A stretch of 64,000 nucleotides of DNA. Source: Desulfuromonadales bacterium. Its GTDB lineage: Bacteria > Desulfobacterota > Desulfuromonadia > Desulfuromonadales > BM103. Positions 24,222-33,505 of the stretch are shown here, in pieces. A model generated the notes under the pieces. It was not told the DNA's origin, searched no databases, and saw nothing but the letters and a program-made list of their open reading frames with translations. Position numbers and translations under genes: made by a program. The stretch covers positions 1 to 64,000 of the forward strand of contig JAQYVY010000016.1 of assembly GCA_030145195.1 (NCBI GenBank), read 5' to 3'. Numbering within the stretch: position 1 is the stretch's first letter; every line of letters begins with the position of its first letter.

Positions 24222-24555
24222 CTACAATGTTTCCCTATAAATAGGCAGACCAAAACACGAGAAACCATCCGCTCGGCCTTGAATGACTTGTGGTTATTGC
24301 TTCATCGGCCATCTAACCCGCAGAAACTCAAGGATATGAGACACTTGCAATTTACAGTAATCTGCGCAGAAGGTCAAAACCTTGCTTGCCTCAAAAAACG
24401 TCCTCTCGCTTAGCAACCTCAGTTTGTCACAACAATTGATGTGATACATATGGTCCTCCGTGCCGCCAACCCATTTTGCAAACAAGCCGTTAACAAATTG
24501 AAGACCATTTATTGTCTGTGTAAAATCGTCAAACGTTCGCCTACTGATTAAGCAC
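24222..24555. other. Upstream region of island module 1
   Basis: Non-coding. The promoter of the nine-gene minus-strand module should lie just above 24222, but no clear -35/-10 pair is apparent. Short open frames here lack ribosome binding sites. Confidence 0.45.
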
Positions 24556-24584
24556 GAAGGCCACCAAATAATTTGGTGGCCTTC
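24556..24584. terminator. Perfect hairpin GAAGGCCACCAAAT beside the middle att remnant
   Basis: A 14-bp perfect stem, GAAGGCCACCAAAT / ATTTGGTGGCCTTC, with a minimal loop. It lies in the same relation to the tRNA-like remnant at 24600 as the terminator at 15407-15440 does to its att site. The plus-strand side is followed by T-rich sequence. Confidence 0.6.
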
Positions 24585-24599
24585 TATTTATTCGATTTC

Positions 24600-24611
24600 G
24601 AAGGGGAGATT
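24600..24611 (-). other. Degraded middle attachment-site remnant
   Basis: GAAGGGGAGATT matches the core of the tRNA-Leu 3' end repeat and is preceded by GATTTC, as at 15441. The following 120 bp share ordered motifs with the left island end (AAACCC, GGCACTT, CCGCTATG, CATATGCA). Interpreted as the junction between two successive insertions. Confidence 0.55.
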
Positions 24612-24734
24612 TTGAAAACCCTGCTAAACCCAGCAAACAAGGGCACTTCATTTAACAAAACAGGTCAAGCTGCGTGAAGCATGCCGCTATGTTCAACCAA
24701 ATGCCACCATATGCATGATAGAGGGACTTTATCT

Positions 24735-26117
24735 CTAGTTTTTTTTCCCACCAAACGTTTTCATCACTTGACTACGAATGGCATTAAGGTTCATTGCACT
24801 TTCATCTATTCTGCGTAGCATTTCACCCAATTCCTTTCTGGTACGCGCGTCATCTTCAAACATTTCAGACTGATGAGGACTCCTGTCACTTCCTTGTACA
24901 TGACCGTACTCATACCATTTGAAGTTCGCCGAAATGAGAGGAAAAACCTCAACGTTAAGCACACCAGTAGTAAGCGTTCTCAAATCAAATTTCGCTGAAT
25001 CACGATTTCGCAACAAAACCTCCATTTCAGTAAGTGCGATATCACAAGTCGGAGAAGACAACCAATGTACTGGCCGCTCAATTTCTCTTTTCAGTAACCA
25101 ACCCAGTCCACTTCCGTAATTGGCCACAGAGGTCTCTGGTGTCAAACCAGCGCAAGCCCCGTACCACAATAGGCTCTCAGGACAGGTTGAAAGCACCGGG
25201 AAAAGAAGAGAAAAGTGATCGAGGCTACCAGGTTGAATTCTGCTCACCAGGTAACCAAGCAGAAAAGCTTGATGTTCCCGGTTTTTCTCTAAGCCATTTA
25301 CTAGACTCTTAACCTCTACCTCAACTGCTTTGACTCTATCTTCGCGCGGCCCCTCTAACACCTCAAAAAGAGCCACAATCTTTTTGGATCTACCATATAG
25401 TTTCGTCCAGATACTCCGAGGGACGCGGCCATCAATAAGCACTCCCTGAAGAGCGTCCAAAAGCAAACGATTTACCACAGAATTACTTTGAGACTCGCGT
25501 GGGGAAACAGCGCATCGGACAATTTCCCATACATCGCTGATCCTGCCGGAAGATAAACCCAAGGATTGTTGTTGCAAACACTTACGGGCAGAGAGCCACC
25601 CTTTTTCTATCTGACTGAAGACCCCCTCTTGATCTCTATAGACCTGATTGTAATGTTTAAGGCCTTTTGCGAAAGCAAAAGACAACGTTCGAACGTAAGC
25701 CGAAAGTGGCAACTTTTTAACATCTGTGCGGCTGGCTGAATACGCTATTACCTCAGCTAAAATAAGTCCTATATCTGCCGATTTCACATCATGCATAGGA
25801 GGGGACTGATGGGCTTGTTCTGCCAATCGAGCGAGGGATGGTGTAAGAACACGGCATTGCGCTGTAAAAGGTCGGAGGTGTTTGAAATATGTAGATATCC
25901 AAGCAATGAAATCCGGCACGCCTCCTTCGGCAACAATGACTGCACTTGGCAATACAAACCTTTCGGATGGAGATTTTTGCCAGACAAGTATGATGTCTTC
26001 ACCTTGGACAAAGACATCTTCAATCGAATCAATCCATTGAACATCATGCGAGTTCAAAGGCTTTTGGTCTGCAAAGAAATCTACAAATTGGCGACGACTA
26101 CATAGCCAATGAAACAT
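24735..26117 (-). CDS. Unknown protein, third gene of kinase-helicase module
   Basis: 460 residues; I recognise no domain. It is mostly helical in appearance, with FAFAKGLKHYNQVY, a run of charged helices (PREDRVKAVEVEVKSLVNGL) near 265-285, and a C-terminal heptad-like tail (RKELGEMLRRIDESAMNLNA). No membrane span, signal peptide or nuclease motif is obvious. Its ATG shares one base with the helicase stop (TAATG), so expression is tied to the helicase and kinase. It ends about 125 bp from the middle att remnant. It could be a sensor or adaptor of a defence module. Confidence 0.75.
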   Translation of the reverse strand: MFHWLCSRRQFVDFFADQKPLNSHDVQWIDSIEDVFVQGEDIILVWQKSPSERFVLPSAVIVAEGGVPDFIAWISTYFKHLRPFTAQCRVLTPSLARLAEQAHQSPPMHDVKSADIGLILAEVIAYSASRTDVKKLPLSAYVRTLSFAFAKGLKHYNQVYRDQEGVFSQIEKGWLSARKCLQQQSLGLSSGRISDVWEIVRCAVSPRESQSNSVVNRLLLDALQGVLIDGRVPRSIWTKLYGRSKKIVALFEVLEGPREDRVKAVEVEVKSLVNGLEKNREHQAFLLGYLVSRIQPGSLDHFSLLFPVLSTCPESLLWYGACAGLTPETSVANYGSGLGWLLKREIERPVHWLSSPTCDIALTEMEVLLRNRDSAKFDLRTLTTGVLNVEVFPLISANFKWYEYGHVQGSDRSPHQSEMFEDDARTRKELGEMLRRIDESAMNLNAIRSQVMKTFGGKKN

Positions 26118-27274
26118 TATTTAGTACCTCCAAAAACTTCTTCTATCGTAGGGGGCAGAGGCTCGGGCTTCAACAACTGAAGAGCTGCATCAAAATATCC
26201 ATGCAAATCATCACAATGATAGACAGATAATGCCGTTTTTGCCCTCGTAACAGCCGTAAAAGTTAGAGCTCGATTACGCCCAAAAGATTTAAGTTCATCA
26301 CAAGCAGCCAAGTGAAGTGCGCGGAATTCTAAACCTTTCGCAGAATGGAATGTAGATATTACAATTGGTTTGTCCGGTGGGAACATATCGTCCGAACTCC
26401 CATGAAGAAGAAAGGCTTTATCCGAATGCTTAGACTTGCTAAGTATATCCCAAATGGCATTCATTGTGTCTCTTTTCGGGCAAAGGATACCTATAAGTTC
26501 ATTAGGAAAAGTAACAAGCTGTGTCTCTAGCCGCGACATTATCAACTCGACTTGTTCTTCGATTGAGTCGCATTTCGTGCAATTAACAGTTGATGGGTTG
26601 GCCACTTCATCATAATTAGACGTTTCAGCTAACGGCTGATAACCGAGCAACTTCTTAGCGATTCCATCTGCGACGCGACAAATATTAACGCCATTTCGAT
26701 AGTGAAACTGCAATTCGTGAGGCTCTCCGATAACAGTTTTGATTATGTCTAAAGAATCTTCGTCATCATAAAGTTTCTGCCTTTCGTCGGCCACGCAGTA
26801 AAACCGGTCCGTTAAGCTTGAAAAGAGTCGAATCTCGTCTGGGGTATAATCCTGTGCCTCATCAAGAAGAATTGCATCATAAACGTTCGACAGTTCTAAG
26901 GAATCTACCTTCTTTTTTATTTCCACCAAAAACGCTTCACGGTCAGCCTTAAAATCATCGGTAGACTCTACATGCCCTCCATACTGTTTTATGAAATCAA
27001 TTTGCCACTCTCGACACGTCATAATCTTTGACGCAGGAAAATCGTAATTCTCCGCGCCGTTGGCAATAAACTCTCGTAAAGACCGAGTAAAAGTGACAAC
27101 TACGATATTGTGAAGCCCTGCAAGATAAAGGTAGTTCGCACGTAATAGGAGAAGATTTGTTTTCCCTGAGCCAGGAGGGCCTGTTATAAAAACGCTGTCA
27201 TCAACAGGTAATGCAATAATATTACGCTGTGTTTCATCCAACTCCGTCTGATCTACCCACCATGTTCCACTCAT
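26117..27274 (-). CDS. UvrD-like superfamily 1 helicase
   Basis: 385 residues. Walker A GPPGSGKT at 32-39, motif Ia-like VVVTFTRSL, motif II DEAQD at 138-142, motif III-like YCVADERQKLY, motif IV/V FHSAKGLEF and motif VI FTAVTRAKTALSV. It is short for UvrD and lacks large 1B/2B insertions, so it may be an ATPase switch rather than a processive helicase. The start overlaps the kinase stop and the end overlaps the next start, both as TAATG. Known partners of such compact UvrD proteins in islands include nucleases (for example Gabija), but no nuclease motif was found in its neighbour. Confidence 0.85.
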   Translation of the reverse strand: MSGTWWVDQTELDETQRNIIALPVDDSVFITGPPGSGKTNLLLLRANYLYLAGLHNIVVVTFTRSLREFIANGAENYDFPASKIMTCREWQIDFIKQYGGHVESTDDFKADREAFLVEIKKKVDSLELSNVYDAILLDEAQDYTPDEIRLFSSLTDRFYCVADERQKLYDDEDSLDIIKTVIGEPHELQFHYRNGVNICRVADGIAKKLLGYQPLAETSNYDEVANPSTVNCTKCDSIEEQVELIMSRLETQLVTFPNELIGILCPKRDTMNAIWDILSKSKHSDKAFLLHGSSDDMFPPDKPIVISTFHSAKGLEFRALHLAACDELKSFGRNRALTFTAVTRAKTALSVYHCDDLHGYFDAALQLLKPEPLPPTIEEVFGGTK

Positions 27275-28677
27275 TACGGCTCCTCCAAGACTTGATTAAT
27301 ATCTAGCCAATATGCATCTTCGGTTGGCGAAAGTTGTCCGCCTTGACGTTGGGCAAAGTCAATCGCGCTCCACAAGACATCACGCACTGCCAATGCAAGG
27401 CTTCTTGACTCCAATGACCCACGGAATACATCTGTTACAGATGGTGCATCTCCATGATCAGATCCCGTTCGCAGAAAGCACACTGATGCGACAATATGAA
27501 AGGCCATCGTCGCTTCATCAACAAGGTCACAATCAAAACGAATCGAAAGTTGGCGCGGCAATTCATGAACAGAGGACGGTTGGAATACAACTCGAACCTG
27601 TACAGGATTCTCACTTATTTTCGGAAGAATTTGCATCTGTGGGAATGCGCTACTTCCGGCGCACTCATTTCTGACTACAGCATCAAGTCGTGATGCAACA
27701 TGTCTCCCTATTTGCCTTTGAGACAAACTGTGTGGCTTCTCCTGCTCTGGCGCTTGTGAACGAGTGAGCAAACGGCGCTTTAATACCCTTTCTCTTGCAA
27801 GGTCTGCTGACCTGTGCACATCTCGTCCGATATCGAAGTCTCCCCATGACACCAAAGAAAGACGCGCCTCTGGAGGCTTTACGAGACAATTCCTCGCAAG
27901 TAAAACAAGATTTGCAGAGACATCATCTGCATGCAAACGAGGCGTTTCATTTCTCACAGCATCAACCAAAAGAGCAAAAGGGTCCGAGAACTCAAGAAAA
28001 AGTGGCTGGCGCATTATCAGGTCGTGCAGAACGGCCCCTAACTGGTAGAAAGTAACAGCTCGCCATCCTTCTTCATTATCAGACTCTTTTCGGAGAAGAA
28101 ACTCAGGGGAACTGTAACGAAGTGTCCCAACGAACAACCTTGCGTCTTCATCAGTAAGATCAGAGTCACCGATTGGACGCAGCACACCAAGGTCTAGTAG
28201 AACGGCTCGAGAAAAGTCCTCAAGAACAACGATATTCTCCGGCTTAATATCTCGATGTACAAGCCCCTTGGTTTCGAGGAATTTGGCAGCAGACGCAATG
28301 TGGTTGAGGATAGTGGAAATTTTTTCACGGGGGACTAATGTAAGAGAATCCTTCAAATTTGGAGCTTTAATAAACTCCATCACCAGGTATAACAACCCAG
28401 AATTCTCGCATGCACCGCCATCAAAAATTTGAACCAAGTTAGGATGTTTTACACCAATCAAAAACCGCTCGCGCTCAATTCTTTCGAGCTGAGCTTCTCT
28501 TCCGTACTTTTCAACCAATTCAGGATCGAAAATCTTCAGTGCCGCTTTCTGCCCGTCTTTCTCACTCTCGAAAACAACTGCCGACTTCCCGTTGTTAATG
28601 AACTTCTGTACGAGCCAACCACCGACACTTTTCCCGACAAGATCCGTTGCAATATTTTGGGCACGGACAGAATCCAT
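27274..28677 (-). CDS. Serine/threonine protein kinase with C-terminal extension
   Basis: 467 residues. The kinase domain spans about 15-285: AALKIF with the ATP lysine K48, HRDIKPEN at 141-148 (catalytic D143), DLG at 162-164 where DFG is usual, then a SSPEFLL (APE-like) segment. There is no membrane span. The C-terminal 180 residues carry no domain I recognise; they look like a mixed alpha/beta sensor. It is the first gene of a three-gene unit with a helicase and an unknown protein. It may trigger on phage infection and phosphorylate targets, as other island kinases do; this is inference. Confidence 0.85.
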   Translation of the reverse strand: MDSVRAQNIATDLVGKSVGGWLVQKFINNGKSAVVFESEKDGQKAALKIFDPELVEKYGREAQLERIERERFLIGVKHPNLVQIFDGGACENSGLLYLVMEFIKAPNLKDSLTLVPREKISTILNHIASAAKFLETKGLVHRDIKPENIVVLEDFSRAVLLDLGVLRPIGDSDLTDEDARLFVGTLRYSSPEFLLRKESDNEEGWRAVTFYQLGAVLHDLIMRQPLFLEFSDPFALLVDAVRNETPRLHADDVSANLVLLARNCLVKPPEARLSLVSWGDFDIGRDVHRSADLARERVLKRRLLTRSQAPEQEKPHSLSQRQIGRHVASRLDAVVRNECAGSSAFPQMQILPKISENPVQVRVVFQPSSVHELPRQLSIRFDCDLVDEATMAFHIVASVCFLRTGSDHGDAPSVTDVFRGSLESRSLALAVRDVLWSAIDFAQRQGGQLSPTEDAYWLDINQVLEEP

Positions 28678-28881
28678 TCTCGAGTTCCTCTCTAATGGCG
28701 GTCATTTTACCTTAGTGTTAGAATTGACATTGGCTTATCGAGCAAGTTCACACATCTTCCAAGAAACACCAACACCCAGATTCGCATGCTTCATATACTT
28801 GCTAATTACAGACATGAAAGAATCAACTTCAGGCTATACAAACTTCGTTATCCAAACCACAAAAACGCCTTAAATTTAAAG

Positions 28882-28913
28882 AAAAAAAAACAAATCAACC
28901 CTAGAGCAAGGGT
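28882..28913 (-). terminator. Likely terminator of the hsd/ABC-3C operon
   Basis: On the minus strand ACCCT pairs with AGGGT around TGCTCT and is followed by TGATTTGTTTTTTTTTC. It is a short stem but has a strong T-tract, 38 bp after the DUF3883 gene. Confidence 0.5.
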
Positions 28914-28950
28914 CGCAATTCGTCAAGAACCAGTCCCCCCTTAAATAAAT

Positions 28951-30156
28951 CTAGGCAATTATTCCGACTTGGTACTGGACAGGTGTCATCTTAAACCGAC
29001 TATCATTACGAATATCTGCAACTTTCAAATGGAGGATTTGAGGCTTTTTTTTGTAAACAGAAAAAACTAAATAAACGTAGTAATTATCTAGCGTCTGCGA
29101 TTTGTCTGCTTCATTTTTTGAGATATAAAACCCTTTGTCAGCGTATTGTGAGGTCGTCGATTTGACTTCGATGAAACGTTTTTGGCCCAATTCATCGAAG
29201 GAGAGGATGTCATAGCCTAGGCTGTCATCGGCCAGAGAAACGTGCTTAACCTTTTTTGCCAATTCTGGCTTTCCTAACAGTTCCAACCGTTTTTTCTCAT
29301 TCTCAAAAACGAGCACTTCTCCGCGCTCACCGACACCTCGTTTATTACGAGCTTGTGCTTCATAATCTGGCTTCCAGGGCGACCCACCGCCACGTGCTAC
29401 TGGAGCTTTGCCGGACAACGGAAGGCTTATGATAATTTCAGGTATTGCTTCCTGCGGGAGTGGCTTGCGAGTCTTTTTCTCGGCGGCCTCTTTGCTAGGC
29501 CGACCAAACTGATCGTAAAGAAGCTTACTCCGATAATGAACTGGATGTTTAAGCACATCAGGGAACGAACCTAGGTATTCCATGATGGTTTTCTGCATAT
29601 CAAGCTCACTTACTGAATCAGAAACTAAGTTCATTTTATTCAGAAAATAATGCAGATGTGATTCAGCGTAAATTGGGAGAAACTTTTGAGGGTAATAAAT
29701 ATACAAGAGCTTCCCCTTAAACATAGGGGAAATTTTATTTGACCGCAATTCGCTGAAATCGTCTACTTCTCCAGCTAACAGTAAGTTGGAAATTTCATTT
29801 TTGACTGCTTCAAAAGCTGCCAAGTAGTTTTCACCAAATTTCTTAACACATCGATACTCATTTGTTTTATCTGACTTGTTAACCCTTCCGTACCAAAGGC
29901 CAAATTTACGCGCCGGCGAACCGACTATTTTTCCCAACTGGTCCAATTCCCATTCGACACGGTAACAAAAGGATTTGTTACTTGCACCTTTGCCGATGAC
30001 ATATTCATCGAGAGCAAGGCTCTTGATACTTTTGATTGGATAGTCCTTAACAAAAGACTTTCTAAGTTTCTCCATATTTTCAATCAAAGACTTGTTTTCT
30101 TCGATGATAATCGGAAACCTAGCACTCAATATATCGTCAAACTCTGAACGATTCAT
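28951..30156 (-). CDS. DUF3883 domain protein, restriction-endonuclease-like
   Basis: 401 residues. The C-terminal third is DUF3883: GERGEVLVFENEKKRLELLG, then SLGYDILSFDE and RFIEVKSTT. The D...E-x-K spacing fits a PD-(D/E)xK nuclease core. The N-terminal half (about 1-200) has YRVEWELDQLGKI and LYIYYPQKFLPIY features like DNA-reading domains of McrB-type proteins, but I cannot name it firmly. It is separated from hsdR by a 38-codon ORF that overlaps both genes, so it appears to be part of the same operon. It could be an extra modified-DNA nuclease supporting the type I system. Confidence 0.78.
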   Translation of the reverse strand: MNRSEFDDILSARFPIIIEENKSLIENMEKLRKSFVKDYPIKSIKSLALDEYVIGKGASNKSFCYRVEWELDQLGKIVGSPARKFGLWYGRVNKSDKTNEYRCVKKFGENYLAAFEAVKNEISNLLLAGEVDDFSELRSNKISPMFKGKLLYIYYPQKFLPIYAESHLHYFLNKMNLVSDSVSELDMQKTIMEYLGSFPDVLKHPVHYRSKLLYDQFGRPSKEAAEKKTRKPLPQEAIPEIIISLPLSGKAPVARGGGSPWKPDYEAQARNKRGVGERGEVLVFENEKKRLELLGKPELAKKVKHVSLADDSLGYDILSFDELGQKRFIEVKSTTSQYADKGFYISKNEADKSQTLDNYYVYLVFSVYKKKPQILHLKVADIRNDSRFKMTPVQYQVGIIA

Positions 30157-30269
30157 ATTGTATCCTCAACACTTAAATCCTCAGTAATCTCCCGGAACGC
30201 CTTCATCGCCTTCTGAAGGGCAGCGACAATTCCTTCCGCAATCACGCATAATTCAGGTTTTTTTATCAT
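30153..30269 (-). CDS. 38-residue ORF bridging hsdR and the DUF3883 gene
   Basis: A short open frame starting MIKKPELCVIAEGIV and ending EDLSVEDTI. Its ATG shares one base with the hsdR stop (TGATG) and its stop overlaps the DUF3883 start (ATGA), so it fills the gap exactly with coupled signals at both ends. The predicted product is one amphipathic helix (about residues 10-30) with an acidic tail. No family was recognised. It could be a small regulator or antidote of the neighbouring nuclease, or a translated linker that keeps ribosomes moving to the next gene. Confidence 0.65.
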   Translation of the reverse strand: MIKKPELCVIAEGIVAALQKAMKAFREITEDLSVEDTI

Positions 30270-33200
30270 CACGCCGCAGCATTCGAATAGTAAGGCGAAG
30301 GAACCGTAGGATAATTCCGATACACATGCCGGAAAACATCATCCGCCTTCTGGGCGACATCGTCCTCCGTGTAACCATCAACCGGTAGCCCCGTCTCATC
30401 ACTCCACAAAAAGTCCCGGATAGTATTCAGTACCGCATCCCGGGTCGCCTCTTTGTCTCGCCAATGGTCAACCCTCAGCTTCTCAGCCTTGAGCCTTCCC
30501 AGAAGCTCCACTGCGACTGCCTTGATTCTCTTTATCTCAGGTTGGCTCAGTTCCTGCTTTTTTAACAAGTCAAAGATGGCCAATGATTCTTCATCAAGGC
30601 CTTCACGAACAGCGCGGTGTTCTTCTTCATCAAGTGACTGCTCAAGCTTAAACAGGGCCTCAAAAGTCTGCTCAATGGTTACCCGGTCTTTCTCTCGATT
30701 ATAATCGGTTACAATCTGCTCAAAATGTTGTTGGAAGTCAGTTCTAAGTGGATTCCGCTGCAACAGTCGTTGCAAACGTTGCTCCACGACTTGTCGGAGG
30801 TCTTGAACGATGGTGCTCTTTTCTGTACTGCGTTCGAATTCTTGTTTGAGCCGTTCAAAATCTATCTGGCTTATGTCGTAAGGCGCACGTTCGTCTTCGT
30901 CCGTTCCCTCCCGAACCTCAATCGCCTCGTTTACAACCTTGTGCAATTTACGGATGATGTCGGTGATGTCAGCTTGCTCACGGTCTCGCTGGAGACTCTT
31001 GTAGACGATGTTGATGGCATCACGATCCGACCGGTGAGCATTCACCCCTTGCACGTTGATACACGCCTTGAATTTCTTGAAGACCTCGCGACATATCACT
31101 TCAAATCGCTTGCGGGTCTCGTCGTTCTCGTTGGCGGCTTCCTTGCAGACCGCAATAGCAGCATTGCGTTCGAAACCGGGCAGATTTATGACATCGTCCA
31201 ATGAAGAACCTCGGTCGGTAAGAAACTGCCGTACAAAAGCAATGGTTTCAGCCAAATCAGCCAACAGTTCCTCATCTGGCCGGGCTGGGTCGGTCTCACC
31301 ACCCTGCCCTCCGGGCTGTGTGCCAGCAAAAGTCGCTAAGGCCTTGCGCAGATGTTTGAGAATTCCACAGTAGTCAACGATCAAGCCGTTGTTCTTACCT
31401 TCATTCACACGATTAGCGCGAGCAATAGCCTGCATCAGAGTATGTGCCTTCAGTGGCTTGTCTAGGTACAACGTGGCAAGACTCGGCACATCGAACCCGG
31501 TCAACCACATAGCGCAGACGATTGCGACACGGAAAGGATGTTCTTCTTCTTTGAACGCCTCATCCAAATCCATGCGTTGCATGTTCCGGAATTGAGGTTT
31601 GTTGCGCATCGACTCAGGCAGATCGATACCTTCCTTGATGAGACGCCTGTGTGGCGTAATGTCCAGGTCCCACTTACGGAATTTATCAACCTCGCCCTGC
31701 TCTTCACTCACCACTACCGCCATGCGAGTTTCCCGCATCCAATCAATCTGACGATGAAGGAACAATTCCTCCTGTTCGTCAACGATTGTGGCCAGAGACT
31801 TCTCCAGCTCGCTGATACGTTCATTCCAGTGAAACTCAATCAGTTGGTGCATCCGCACACAAGTCACCTTGTCGAGACAGACCATCATTGCCTTACCGGT
31901 TTCCCAGGCTGTCGAATAGTGCCGTACAAAGTCCCGTGCGACTTGGTCAAGCCGTTTACCAGCAGTAATGATGTGGTAGTCGCGTGTGAGTTCTCTTTCC
32001 AGCCTTTGCTCAACGTTGATGTCATCGACTTCGAACTCTTCCAGCTTCTCAGCGATGCGTTCGTTTAAGTCACCGATGGCAATACCCAATTTATCACCCC
32101 GGGCATCGTAATAAATTGGCACCGTGGCATTGTCCTCAACCGCACGCTGGAAATCATACGTCGAGACGTACTTACCAAAGATGCGCCGTGTTATCTCGTC
32201 ATCACCGAACAGGGGTGTTCCTGTAAAGCCTATGTAGCTGGCATTTGGCAGGGCGTTGCGCATATTGAGAGCCAAGGTACCGTATTGAGTACGATGAGCC
32301 TCATCAGTGAGAACGATGATATCGTCACGTTGGGTGTAGCCTTCATCTGGGTCTACTTCCTGGTTGAATTTCTGGATCAGCGAAAAGACAAAGGCCTTGT
32401 GCTCGGTCAGAAGCTGGCCAAGGTGAACGCCACCAGAAGCTCTACACGGTTCGCGATCATGGTCAACCACCCCACACCCTGCAAAGGTCTTATAAATCTG
32501 CGTGTCGAGGTCATCACGGTCTGTCAGCACCAGGAACGTGAAGTTGCCGCCAAGTTTGCGATGAACTTTACGGGTAAACATCACCATCGAGTAACTTTTA
32601 CCCGCCCCTTGGGTATGCCAAAAGACCCCCAACTTCCCTAGCCGAACTTTGCGCTCACGCACTGCCTCAATGGCCAGGTTCACACCAAGGAACTGATGGT
32701 TGCGTGCGAGAATCTTTCTGGGTTCGCCGGCCGACTCATCAAAGAGGATAAAGTTCTCCACCAAGTCGATGAAATTGTGCCGATCACAGACACCCTTAAG
32801 CAAGGTTTCCATATCGACCGCCCCCGGCTCATCTTCGGCCAAGCGCTTCCATTCATTGAAGTGCTCCCACTTACTGGTGACCGAACCAATCTTTGCCTGT
32901 TCCCCGTTGCCGAACATGACGATTGTGTTGTGGTGGAAGAGATGCGGGATAGTGTCACGATAATCGGAGAAATTCTGTTCGAAGGCTGCCTTGAGATTCT
33001 TATGAATATTTTTGCACTCGATGAACAACAGTGGCAGGCCGTTGACGAAACCGATGATGTCTGCCCGCCGTCGGTAAAGGTCACCCTTTACCCACAGCTC
33101 ACGCACGCAAAGGAAAGCATTATTGGTCGGCTCATCGAAATCTAAAACCTTTAGACGCTGACGAACCCTCTCGCCCTTTTCGTTACGGAAGGTCACCTGC

Positions 33201-33505
33201 ACACCGTCGCGTATCTGGGTGTACTTCTCACGGTTGGCGGAACTGAGGGTTTGGGAGGCGACGGTGGCAATAATTTGCCGCAAGGCATCGTCGTAAGCAG
33301 CGTCGGGCAGGCTTGGATTCAATTCAACCAACTTCTGCCGCAATGGTCGCGTTAGCACTACTTCATGGGCTGAGGTTCTACCAAGCAGACTGTCTGGTCC
33401 GAAGTCCTCGTTGTTGTAGGCGAAGACAGACTCCCAACCTAGTTGCTGTTCCAGGTAGTCAGCGGTGGTTTGTTGGACGAGAGTGTCTTCGGTGTAGACG
33501 TTCAT
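30269..33505 (-). CDS. hsdR: Type I restriction enzyme R subunit
   Basis: 1078 residues. The translocating and cutting subunit of a type I restriction-modification complex. The N-terminal nuclease has the PD-(D/E)xK stretch GLPLLFIECKN near 155-165. The motor has Walker A TQGAGKS near 298, DEAH near 401, GFTGTP and later QAIARANRVNEGK. A helical C-terminal region (about 850-1078) is the usual HsdM-contact part. Its ATG overlaps the DUF2326 gene stop by four bases. It is intact and of normal length. It is the last hsd gene, separated from hsdS by three ABC-3C-type genes. Confidence 0.96.
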   Translation of the reverse strand: MNVYTEDTLVQQTTADYLEQQLGWESVFAYNNEDFGPDSLLGRTSAHEVVLTRPLRQKLVELNPSLPDAAYDDALRQIIATVASQTLSSANREKYTQIRDGVQVTFRNEKGERVRQRLKVLDFDEPTNNAFLCVRELWVKGDLYRRRADIIGFVNGLPLLFIECKNIHKNLKAAFEQNFSDYRDTIPHLFHHNTIVMFGNGEQAKIGSVTSKWEHFNEWKRLAEDEPGAVDMETLLKGVCDRHNFIDLVENFILFDESAGEPRKILARNHQFLGVNLAIEAVRERKVRLGKLGVFWHTQGAGKSYSMVMFTRKVHRKLGGNFTFLVLTDRDDLDTQIYKTFAGCGVVDHDREPCRASGGVHLGQLLTEHKAFVFSLIQKFNQEVDPDEGYTQRDDIIVLTDEAHRTQYGTLALNMRNALPNASYIGFTGTPLFGDDEITRRIFGKYVSTYDFQRAVEDNATVPIYYDARGDKLGIAIGDLNERIAEKLEEFEVDDINVEQRLERELTRDYHIITAGKRLDQVARDFVRHYSTAWETGKAMMVCLDKVTCVRMHQLIEFHWNERISELEKSLATIVDEQEELFLHRQIDWMRETRMAVVVSEEQGEVDKFRKWDLDITPHRRLIKEGIDLPESMRNKPQFRNMQRMDLDEAFKEEEHPFRVAIVCAMWLTGFDVPSLATLYLDKPLKAHTLMQAIARANRVNEGKNNGLIVDYCGILKHLRKALATFAGTQPGGQGGETDPARPDEELLADLAETIAFVRQFLTDRGSSLDDVINLPGFERNAAIAVCKEAANENDETRKRFEVICREVFKKFKACINVQGVNAHRSDRDAINIVYKSLQRDREQADITDIIRKLHKVVNEAIEVREGTDEDERAPYDISQIDFERLKQEFERSTEKSTIVQDLRQVVEQRLQRLLQRNPLRTDFQQHFEQIVTDYNREKDRVTIEQTFEALFKLEQSLDEEEHRAVREGLDEESLAIFDLLKKQELSQPEIKRIKAVAVELLGRLKAEKLRVDHWRDKEATRDAVLNTIRDFLWSDETGLPVDGYTEDDVAQKADDVFRHVYRNYPTVPSPYYSNAAA

